DNA of 20,389 nucleotides from a virus: positions 1 through 20,389 of IMG/VR virus record IMGVR_UViG_3300027759_000530; one strand, given 5' to 3'. This document shows positions 1-5,842 of the stretch, one piece after another (within the stretch, counting starts at the first letter, position 1; each line of letters starts with the position of its first letter). The notes below the pieces were generated by a model that had not been told where the DNA came from, ran no database searches, and saw nothing but the letters and a program-made list of their open reading frames with translations. The position numbers and the translations under genes are program-made.

Positions 1-258
1 GGCAGAGATCGTGCATGTGCCAGCGCCGATATTAAGAATGTTCAATACAGTGCCAATAGGGAATGCTACTGAAGCATTAGTAGGGATTTTATAGGCGATC
101 GCTGTTGCCTTGTTCATGAGCTTTAATACCTGATATTGATCTGCTGAGACAGCAGTATAGTCAGCAGTCTGAGCTGCGCCAACCTCAAACGACACTAAGC
201 CGTTATAATCGGCTGCCGTGAAGATGTCCCCTGTAACGCTTGGAAATCCTGTTGCCAT
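1..258 (-). CDS. Fibre-base / tail-tip protein, partial (C-terminus beyond the window)
   Basis: This is an 86-codon open frame on the minus strand that starts with ATG at 258 and leaves the window at base 1. It begins MATGFPSVTGDIFTAADYN and matches the complete 129-residue protein at 15046-15435. Shared stretches are GDIFTAADYN, DQYQVL, the run KIPTNASVAFPIGTV, and LNIG followed by CTISA. The middle, about residues 25-52, has diverged. An AGGAGA ribosome site lies just upstream in the 11-base gap after the distal tail gene. Its place directly after the distal tail protein suggests a tail-tip or fibre-attachment part. That role is inferred from position only. Confidence 0.8.
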   Translation of the reverse strand, partial: MATGFPSVTGDIFTAADYNGLVSFEVGAAQTADYTAVSADQYQVLKLMNKATAIAYKIPTNASVAFPIGTVLNILNIGAGTCTISA

Positions 259-269
259 TGTATTTTCTC

Positions 270-1514
270 CTAGTATCCCATAATGGATTGTCCGATTATA
301 CCGAAAGTACTTGATCCTACGATAAAAGCCTCGACGATTGGCTCGAGGGTAGTTACAGTGCATTTCATCTCATTAGGCGTAATCTGCCACGCTAGGCCCT
401 GTACCTGTAGGGTCTTAGTTATGTAACTGCCGCCGGGCTGCTCGTCGGTAATAGTGACGTTATCGAAATACTCAAGCCCGATCATCGTATCCGTCGGTAC
501 GGCCGTATTGAGCAGATCGACCGTCATAGCATCGATACGGATAGTAGTCTCGGCCCTAGTAGCTACATAGATCCGAGCTATATCTAATACCTGTGCATCG
601 GTTTCAGGGATCATGTCCGTAATGGTTGTACCGTGCGGAAAGTACTTAGCCGATGAAGTGGCATTACTTACTACTTGAGCACTACCGCTAATCCGAGTCA
701 TACTCGACTGATTGATAATTAATTTATCGTCAAAGGCGTATTTGAGATCACTTGCCGGTATCCCTGTAGTTTGATTAAAGGCTATTGCAGCATTGGCTAA
801 AGTGCCTGAGACACTATTGCGATCCTTAAATACAGCTGTACCGGAGGCGTTTATAAAATAAGCCCCCTGCTCCGCAAATTCGGCCGCTTTGAGAGCTGCG
901 AGGGACGTGCGAGCAGTACCCGGGTCTGCCTGTACGGTAGTAGATCCTGTATCTATTGTCCTCATAGAGGTTGGAAAAGAGACTTGATCGAGGATCTTGC
1001 CTATACGAGTGCCTGTAGTTTGCCCTGCCGTTGCATCGGTAATCGTTGCCACGTTAGCCATTTGAAAGAGTCGAAACGCATCCGAGCAGACAATATCTAC
1101 ATACCCTAATTCTTGGCCTGTTGGATAAGAATAGTTATATGAATCTACATAGCCTGAAAATAGAAACTTTTGAGAGGTGGAGGTAGTTGCAGCTACACGA
1201 ATCTTTCTTAGGGGAGTGAGGTAGCCGTAATACGGGCTAGCCGTATTCTGAGGATTAAAGTCGCCGTTTTGATCGATTACTCTTACCGTACAGGTGCCAG
1301 TCTCGTAAGTATCGCGCATGACGTTACGGCCCCGATTAATTTTAATTGATCTAGTCTGGTCGCTGAGATCGACTACGGGCTCTGGCACTTCACTAGAGGC
1401 GAATTGATTAACGCCGATAACGCCGTACTTAGAATCGCCCACTGTAAACGGATAGCCGAATGTAGCGCCTTGGCTGAAATCGAATGAGACTGAGATCGTT
1501 GCAGGTAAGGCCAT
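270..1514 (-). CDS. Distal/minor tail protein (tail tip), copy 1
   Basis: This 414-residue protein follows the tape measure gene, with a TAATG junction (1-base overlap), the usual place of the distal tail or baseplate hub protein. The N-terminal third (residues about 45-150) is a beta-rich domain with R-G-R-N and an F-S-G-Y-V-D stretch typical of actinophage minor tail proteins. A short motif with YGVIG near residue 30 recurs as FGIIG near the C-terminus (about 403). The copy at 15445-16689 is about 97% identical in protein, with a small cluster of replacements at residues 218-235, while the DNA differs at many third positions. I cannot tell a Dit-like from a Tal-like role. Its position makes a virion tail-tip role likely. 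Confidence 0.8.
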   Translation of the reverse strand: MALPATISVSFDFSQGATFGYPFTVGDSKYGVIGVNQFASSEVPEPVVDLSDQTRSIKINRGRNVMRDTYETGTCTVRVIDQNGDFNPQNTASPYYGYLTPLRKIRVAATTSTSQKFLFSGYVDSYNYSYPTGQELGYVDIVCSDAFRLFQMANVATITDATAGQTTGTRIGKILDQVSFPTSMRTIDTGSTTVQADPGTARTSLAALKAAEFAEQGAYFINASGTAVFKDRNSVSGTLANAAIAFNQTTGIPASDLKYAFDDKLIINQSSMTRISGSAQVVSNATSSAKYFPHGTTITDMIPETDAQVLDIARIYVATRAETTIRIDAMTVDLLNTAVPTDTMIGLEYFDNVTITDEQPGGSYITKTLQVQGLAWQITPNEMKCTVTTLEPIVEAFIVGSSTFGIIGQSIMGY

Positions 1515-3160
1515 TAGGTAGCTACCGCTCCTCTAAAGTTGCCTCTATTAACCGTGTTAAAAGATCCAGATAGTGAGTCGTTAATAGAGGAATCACGGAT
1601 GGCTCCACCTACCGTTTGACCGTCGAGCTCTACAGTTATATTGATCGGCGGCGGATTTACGCCTGCAATAACTCCAGCTCGTAACCCTCCCATTGGTCCG
1701 ACTTGGCTATAAGAATCTTTTGCATATTCTGGGACGTTAAAATTAGGTATTGGCTGATCGTAGGGGATATTGAAAGGGTTACTAGGCGCAGTAGGCGTAG
1801 TCGGTGCCATGGCAATCGGGCCCATATCTGGGGCTTTCCAATTACGATACGGGTTAGGAGCCTCAGGCGTAGCTAGTAATAAAGCGTTTAGATCGTTTTG
1901 CCGCTTTACTGCCTCCGTTAATTGACCGGCTAACTTAGTAGCGGCTGTATCGTTTTTATCTAAAAGTGCTAGCTGCAAGTTAAGGGATAGGCGATCAGTC
2001 TCGCTAATCTGTCCCTTAAGCGCAGCGGCTATACCAATACGCTCTAAGTCTAAAATTCCAGCAGATTTTTCTAACGCGGCCTTTTTCTTGGCCTCGGCTA
2101 AGCCTTTGGCCGTAAGAGCTGCTAGATCCTTTTGCCGTTTGAGAGCATCCGCCTCCGCCTTTTTTCGCTTAGCCTCCTCAGCCGCCGTAGGATAAATACC
2201 GACCGCCATAGATCCGTAGTATCCCTGTGTAGGTATAGTACGAGCCGCGGTATATTCTGCGCCAGATTTACTTAATTCGTCTAATCCCTTTTTGATTACA
2301 CTTATAGCAGTAGCAAAAGGTGAAGAATATCCGGCAACTTTGCCGCCCTTACCGCCCATACCAGGAATCTTATTTAATTTATCTATAAGTACGCCCGTAC
2401 CTATAATTGCATCGCCTACATAGGTACCAAAATCTTGCATAGAGTCCGCTAAAGGTTGGACGGTATTACCTTCACCGGCTAATAATTGTAAAGCGGTTAC
2501 TAAGCCCTTACCTATACTCTCTTTAGCCTCACCGGCGGCGGTACCAAGTAACTCTATTTGACCTGCATAAGTAGTTAGATATGCGGCACTAGCACCGCTA
2601 AATTGTGCAGTGAGTTTACTCTGCACGTCGGAGAAACTCATCGTCTTGAGTTCAGCGTTAGTAAGTCCTAGAGAATATTTTTTAAGACCCTTAGTATTAC
2701 CTACATACGCGGAGGCTAAATCGCCTACTACGCTCTCGTACTCGACACCGGATCCCCGACTTATGTCTAACGCTTGTGTAAGTAATTCTTGAGACTTAGT
2801 AACTGAGCCCGTGGTCTGTAATAGTTTTTGCATAGACGGCCGAAGCATGTCATCGGCTACCCCTGAGGCTTGAGATAACTCCGATATAAAACGCTCGATC
2901 TTAGGAGTCTCAAATGCTAAACCTAAATTTTTTACGGATACGGCTAACTGAGAGGCGGCTTTTTGATCTGCTATAAAAGCCTTAGCTGCTTCCTTACCGA
3001 ATCTAATAATGGCATCAACACTAAACGCGGCGGCAAGTGCTCCAGCCGCTTTTTTTGCGCCTTTCTCAAAAGACGATATTTCTTTACTGCCCTTTTTTAG
3101 CGCCTTGCCATCGAAGGTAGTTACAGCGCTTACGACTAAACTAGGTAACGTAGCCATCAT
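1514..3160 (-). CDS. Tail tape measure protein, copy 1
   Basis: At 548 residues this is a short tape measure. By the usual rule of about 0.15 nm per residue it predicts a tail of roughly 80 nm. The N-terminus is Ala/Lys-rich and helical (residues 1-70). The middle has the N-x-L-S-x-A-S-G-V pattern and Gly/Ala stretches of tape measure proteins. A charged coiled-coil segment rich in Lys, Ala and Glu covers about 325-420. A Pro-rich linker (about 428-490) precedes a conserved C-terminus with P-P-I-N-I-T-V-E-L-D. The start ATG overlaps the upstream gp10-like stop as ATGA. Only the Pro-rich linker differs strongly from the copy at 16689-18347. Confidence 0.9.
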   Translation of the reverse strand: MMATLPSLVVSAVTTFDGKALKKGSKEISSFEKGAKKAAGALAAAFSVDAIIRFGKEAAKAFIADQKAASQLAVSVKNLGLAFETPKIERFISELSQASGVADDMLRPSMQKLLQTTGSVTKSQELLTQALDISRGSGVEYESVVGDLASAYVGNTKGLKKYSLGLTNAELKTMSFSDVQSKLTAQFSGASAAYLTTYAGQIELLGTAAGEAKESIGKGLVTALQLLAGEGNTVQPLADSMQDFGTYVGDAIIGTGVLIDKLNKIPGMGGKGGKVAGYSSPFATAISVIKKGLDELSKSGAEYTAARTIPTQGYYGSMAVGIYPTAAEEAKRKKAEADALKRQKDLAALTAKGLAEAKKKAALEKSAGILDLERIGIAAALKGQISETDRLSLNLQLALLDKNDTAATKLAGQLTEAVKRQNDLNALLLATPEAPNPYRNWKAPDMGPIAMAPTTPTAPSNPFNIPYDQPIPNFNVPEYAKDSYSQVGPMGGLRAGVIAGVNPPPINITVELDGQTVGGAIRDSSINDSLSGSFNTVNRGNFRGAVAT

Positions 3161-3774
3161 GCAGCCTTTGTGTAGTTGCCTTTATTAAAGGCCGCTATCG
3201 TGTTTTCGATCGCTTTAATGACTGCCGCCTGAGCCTTGCCCTCATCCTCAGCCCACGCTCTAAAGATCATGCGGCCACGCTCCTCGCGCTTGCTACCGTA
3301 AAGAGGTCCCATTCGACTCACAAAATGATTGCCGGCCTCAGGGTTATTTGAGCGATAGCCGTTGCGCGAGCTATTGCCAGCTCGCCCAGCTGTCTCATAA
3401 ATAGCACCGGCAGCGGATTTATTACCTACGTAATACAGAGCTCGCCATCCGTTTTTATTCTTTTCACCGGCAGGTTGAGCATAAAAAATACCTTTTTTTA
3501 CGGTTGCATAGTCATAAAGTGGAAAGAGTCGGACCCGGCCTTCAGTATTAAAATTTCTAAAGGCTGAGTTTTTTGCCGTAATAGTCTTACCCTCGCTATT
3601 TTCATTCCACGCATAAAGATTATCCGGCTGAGGCGATGGAGCATATCCTCGAGCCTTATCTCTAATTGGCAGCATGATCGCTTTTATTTGTTTATTCATT
3701 TCTTTAAGCAGCTCGGGATCAACTTTACGGATGGCTTTGATAGTCTGCTTAACGCCTTTTACTTCTATAGGCAT
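3157..3774 (-). CDS. HK97 gp10-like head-tail/tail protein, copy 1
   Basis: This 205-residue protein opens with MPIEVKGVKQTIKAIRKVD and continues through a helical stretch to K-A-R-G-Y-A-P near residue 45. That N-terminal layout is like the HK97 gp10 family of head-tail joining or tail-completion proteins. The remainder is basic and Asn/Gly-rich with a helical Ala-rich C-terminus. A ribosome site AAAGGAG lies 7 bases before the ATG. The gene starts inside the tail chaperone -1 frame extension (26-base overlap) and ends in an ATGA overlap with the tape measure. Sitting between chaperone and tape measure is unusual for gp10 relatives, which normally precede the major tail protein, so the precise role is uncertain. 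Confidence 0.7.
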   Translation of the reverse strand: MPIEVKGVKQTIKAIRKVDPELLKEMNKQIKAIMLPIRDKARGYAPSPQPDNLYAWNENSEGKTITAKNSAFRNFNTEGRVRLFPLYDYATVKKGIFYAQPAGEKNKNGWRALYYVGNKSAAGAIYETAGRAGNSSRNGYRSNNPEAGNHFVSRMGPLYGSKREERGRMIFRAWAEDEGKAQAAVIKAIENTIAAFNKGNYTKAA

Positions 3775-3919
3775 CCGCTTGCTCCTTTGCTCGATCCTTT
3801 AACGCTTTTAATAACATTTGTAACATTGACGCATCTAAATCTATTAAAGCTTGAGGAGGGATAGCCGTCTCAATACTTAATCGAGCTATGAGATAGTGCA
3901 GGCTCTCCCTGTCTAAGCT
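3749..3919 (-). CDS. Tail assembly chaperone, -1 frameshift extension (T part), copy 1
   Basis: This frame has no start of its own. It is entered by a -1 slip at 3919-3925 and adds 56 residues to the first 84 of the upstream chaperone frame, giving a product of about 140 residues. The extension begins SLDRESLHYLIARL, includes LIDLDASMLQMLLKALK, and ends in Arg-rich residues before TAA at 3749-3751. It has the helical, acidic-then-basic look of chaperone T domains. In the second copy (18936-19106) the two base differences in this frame are both silent (Ala GCG/GCA and GCT/GCG), which supports translation. The family and position between major tail protein and tape measure are classical for G/GT-type chaperones. 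Confidence 0.82.
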   Translation of the reverse strand, partial: SLDRESLHYLIARLSIETAIPPQALIDLDASMLQMLLKALKDRAKEQADAYRSKRR

Positions 3920-4170
3920 AAAGGGTCTGACTCGGCAACCTCCACACTTTTTAGGGTGTCGAGGTAATCTGGGCCAAAAGGTTTAACTACTACGCCGCTT
4001 AATCGTAGCCCCTCCCACGATAACCAATAGACCGAGGTTTGCATTTCATCATCTCTAAAAGATTTGTGAAAGCCCTTTTTTGCATATAACTCGAACGCGT
4101 ACTCTAGTCGAGGTGTTATCTCAATATCGTGTACTGCTCCATCTACCATCGTTACGATTAGTTTTGCCAT
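3913..4170 (-). CDS. Tail assembly chaperone (G part), copy 1
   Basis: An 85-residue protein starting MAKLIVTMVDGAVHDIEITP, placed between the major tail protein and the tape measure. It includes E-Y-A-F-E-L-Y-A-K-K-G-F-H-K and a W-E-G-L-R motif, as in small actinophage chaperones of this position. It would bind and hold the tape measure during tail assembly, in both the short form and the frameshifted form. The first 60 residues differ noticeably from the second copy (for example S-V-Y-W-L-S-W against D-V-Y-A-L-S-H) while the last 25 are identical. An A/G-rich ribosome site, GGGGCAAAAA, precedes the ATG. Confidence 0.8.
   Translation of the reverse strand: MAKLIVTMVDGAVHDIEITPRLEYAFELYAKKGFHKSFRDDEMQTSVYWLSWEGLRLSGVVVKPFGPDYLDTLKSVEVAESDPLA
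3919..3925 (-). promoter_or_regulatory. Programmed -1 ribosomal frameshift site CCCTTTA, copy 1
   Basis: On the minus strand the heptamer reads C CCT TTA in the chaperone zero frame, a canonical X_XXY_YYZ slippery site. It lies two codons before the zero-frame stop TAG at 3913-3915. Slipping back one base opens a 56-codon frame running to 3749. The same heptamer is kept in the second copy. I see only short candidate pairings downstream and do not claim a stimulatory pseudoknot. Confidence 0.85.
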
Positions 4171-4194
4171 TTTTTGCCCCTTTGTTTAATTGGA

Positions 4195-4608
4195 TTATGA
4201 AGTAGTGATAGCGATAGTGCCGGATACATTCCACGTTACAGATTGAGTCGATAGGTCTCCGACTGCGCCGTTAATTGGTGTGACTCCGTTTACGAGGCAT
4301 GTCATCGTATATAATGGATTAGCGGCAGATGTGACCGCTGAAGTTTGTTTTGCAGTGACAGTAACATTCTTACCAAATACTGAAGATGAGTTTAATGTCT
4401 GTAGTGTTTTAGAGGCGGCATCATCATTATAAAACTCGATAGTAATAGATGAGGCTTCCAACCCAGCAACATAAGTGTGACCACTCTGGCCCATACTTGT
4501 GGTTTCTAACTCGTCTACGGTTCTATTTATTGTCACGCTACTGACTAAACTTGAGAGGTCCACCGCGTTTACAGTGAGTACCACTCCGTTACTTAGATAT
4601 ACTGACAC
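4195..4608 (-). CDS. Major tail (tube) protein, copy 1
   Basis: This 137-residue beta-rich protein fits a compact tail tube subunit without an added Ig domain. It contains T-I-N-R-T-V-D-E-L-E-T-T-S-M-G-Q-S-G, the early strand-and-loop pattern seen in actinophage major tail proteins, followed by Thr/Ser/Val-rich strands ending in SGTIAITTS. The start is GTG, with GAGGAA 6 bases ahead. That Shine-Dalgarno is formed by the last codons of the upstream micro-gene. The second copy (19382-19789) is only about two-thirds identical by eye and two residues shorter, making this the most diverged gene in the duplicated region. Confidence 0.82.
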   Translation of the reverse strand: MSVYLSNGVVLTVNAVDLSSLVSSVTINRTVDELETTSMGQSGHTYVAGLEASSITIEFYNDDAASKTLQTLNSSSVFGKNVTVTAKQTSAVTSAANPLYTMTCLVNGVTPINGAVGDLSTQSVTWNVSGTIAITTS

Positions 4609-4611
4609 GGT

Positions 4612-4719
4612 TTATTCCTCATCTTTCTTAGTTATTGACTTTGCAGCCATTGATTTGGTTTCGCCTATCATTTCCATAAATAGGTTTTTTTCTTTTTCCC
4701 ACTGCTCTATATCTGTCAT
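4612..4719 (-). CDS. Micro-gene, 35 residues, between tail terminator and major tail protein, copy 1
   Basis: ATG at 4719 and TAA at 4612-4614 bound a 35-codon frame. It begins MTDIEQWEKEKNLF and ends KSITKKDEE, and it is highly charged and helical, perhaps a short coiled coil. GGAG sits 7 bases before the ATG, inside the end of the tail terminator gene. The equivalent frame in the second copy (19795-19905) stays open over 36 codons although the DNA differs heavily, and keeps MTD, QW, KE, the I-G pair, T-K-S and the K-K-D-E-E end. The gene has no family I recognise. The last codons double as the Shine-Dalgarno of the major tail protein, so conservation there is not independent evidence. Confidence 0.68.
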   Translation of the reverse strand: MTDIEQWEKEKNLFMEMIGETKSMAAKSITKKDEE

Positions 4720-4722
4720 TAT

Positions 4723-5115
4723 TTAACTCCAGCTCGTTAGTACGGATATGTCAAAACTGGCAGTAAGCAAGTCGCCGCTCTGTACGCTAAGCACTGAGGG
4801 AGCCGACATACTGCCAACATTCATTACGATCGTAGAGGCGACAAGTTTATTAAAGACTGCCACCGCTAAAGTTTCAATACCGTTTAAGTTCCCTTGGTTA
4901 TCTAGCATCGGTACTGTCATAATAATTTTAAGGTTAGCTAAAGGTGAGATCGTGTTATACGTATTATTATTAGGAGTTATGTAAGGATCGCTAGGAGCCA
5001 CGATTACGCTATTAGCTGTAATAGTTGGAGGCGGAAACGCGTAGGTATTCCACACACTCGCATTAGCAAGGGCTGTAGCTAGATTAGCTCGTAGGGTAGT
5101 AATGGCCGCTGGCAT
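4723..5115 (-). CDS. Tail terminator / head-tail completion protein, copy 1
   Basis: This 130-residue protein starts MPAAITTLRANLATALAN, an N-terminal helix of the kind seen in tail terminator proteins, followed by a beta-rich body with P-S-D-P-Y-I-T-P and L-N-G-I-E-T-L-A. It lies two bases after the connector gene and before the major tail protein, the usual place for the protein that caps the tail and docks it to the head. The second copy (19908-20300) differs at only two residues (Pro/Ser near 30 and Val/Ala near 92), in strong contrast to the diverged major tail protein next door. Confidence 0.7.
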   Translation of the reverse strand: MPAAITTLRANLATALANASVWNTYAFPPPTITANSVIVAPSDPYITPNNNTYNTISPLANLKIIMTVPMLDNQGNLNGIETLAVAVFNKLVASTIVMNVGSMSAPSVLSVQSGDLLTASFDISVLTSWS

Positions 5116-5117
5116 CT

Positions 5118-5768
5118 TTAGCCCACCATCGAGTTAGGATTTTGATAGCCGGATAATAAAGCTCTTACCTTGCCGATCATCGAATTGCCCATTCGATAAG
5201 GTGACGGGCTAAAGCCATCGATCGTTACGCCGCCGGTTTGTGAGACTTGTCGAGCTTGGAAAATATCAACGGCGAGGATCATCGCGGCCTCGCGAACCGC
5301 AGGTGTAGTCGCGTACGTGTTGGTCTTTGTATCTGCTCCAACGGCTGAGCCGTAGGGGAGTACTCGATTAAAATTAGAGTTAGCGGCAATCTTAGCGAAT
5401 TGAATAAAGCTGTAACCCTGAGGCCAATTAAAGGCGTAGGTATTAAACGCTATTGATGGAAAGCTAGTGGCCGTACCGGCAGTCCACGGGATCGTGCCGG
5501 TTACTGTGTAAGTGCCGTTAAAGGTTGAGCCGCATCCACTCAAGGTTATCGAGTCCCCGGTGCTAAAGATTGCGGGATTAGCGATCATAACCGTAGCTAC
5601 GTTACTTTGTAGAGCAGTACCGACTACAGGTGCAGAATCAAACCAAAGAAATTGGTTAAGTAAATCTTGAGCAGTCTGGCAGCATGTCTCGACTATATCG
5701 CTCGAATACAAGTTTTCAATACCAAGGTTAGCTCTTAGCTCGGCCTCGGTGACGTAAGTCGCTGGCAT
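5118..5768 (-). CDS. Head-tail connector protein with an inserted beta domain, copy 1
   Basis: This 216-residue protein follows the capsid gene and a terminator. The N-terminus (MPATYVTEAELRANLGIEN, then a helix to about residue 42) and the C-terminal helix (about 155-180, A-V-R-E-A-A-M-I-L-A-V-D-I-F-Q-A-R) form the helical core of gp6/gp15-type connectors that sit under the portal. Between them, residues about 50-115 are beta-rich with S-G-C-G-S-T-F-N-G-T-Y-T-V-T, resembling the small domain inserted in many actinophage connectors. Ribosome site GGAG is 5 bases before ATG. The matching C-terminus at the right window edge is diverged but clearly homologous. Confidence 0.8.
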   Translation of the reverse strand: MPATYVTEAELRANLGIENLYSSDIVETCCQTAQDLLNQFLWFDSAPVVGTALQSNVATVMIANPAIFSTGDSITLSGCGSTFNGTYTVTGTIPWTAGTATSFPSIAFNTYAFNWPQGYSFIQFAKIAANSNFNRVLPYGSAVGADTKTNTYATTPAVREAAMILAVDIFQARQVSQTGGVTIDGFSPSPYRMGNSMIGKVRALLSGYQNPNSMVG

Positions 5769-5783
5769 CTCTACTCCAATCTT

Positions 5784-5825
5784 AAAAAAAGGCCGGTAGG
5801 GCTCATAGGGCTAGGAGCCCTACCG
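5784..5825 (-). terminator. Intrinsic terminator between capsid and connector genes
   Basis: An 11-base perfect inverted repeat (CGGTAGGGCTC at 5794-5804, GAGCCCTACCG at 5815-5825) with a 10-base loop is followed on the minus strand by GCC and seven T residues (5784-5790). That is a classic rho-independent terminator in the transcription direction, in the 74-base gap after the capsid stop. It lies inside the late operon, so it probably acts as a partial terminator. That would make more capsid than connector and tail message. Confidence 0.88.
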
Positions 5826-5842
5826 ACTATTAGGGTTATTGC

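Larger units (their letters stand above)
1..5204. repeat. Left copy of a 15.2-kb-spaced duplicated head-tail/tail module
   Basis: This stretch carries the same genes in the same order and strand as 15178-20389, at an offset of 15175 to 15187 bases. Homology runs off both window ends, so this is not a bounded repeat but a repeating unit of about 15.18 kb, the size of a complete small siphophage genome. Identity is patchy: no visible difference from about 1848 to 3275, mostly silent differences in the distal tail gene, and heavy divergence in the major tail protein and the tape measure C-terminal linker. Confidence 0.95.

Noticed and set aside
2610-2792. Plus-strand frame of 60 codons that appears identically in both copies (also 17797-17979)
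   Set aside because: It lies antisense within the identical tape measure block, so its conservation only reflects that block; no ribosome site.
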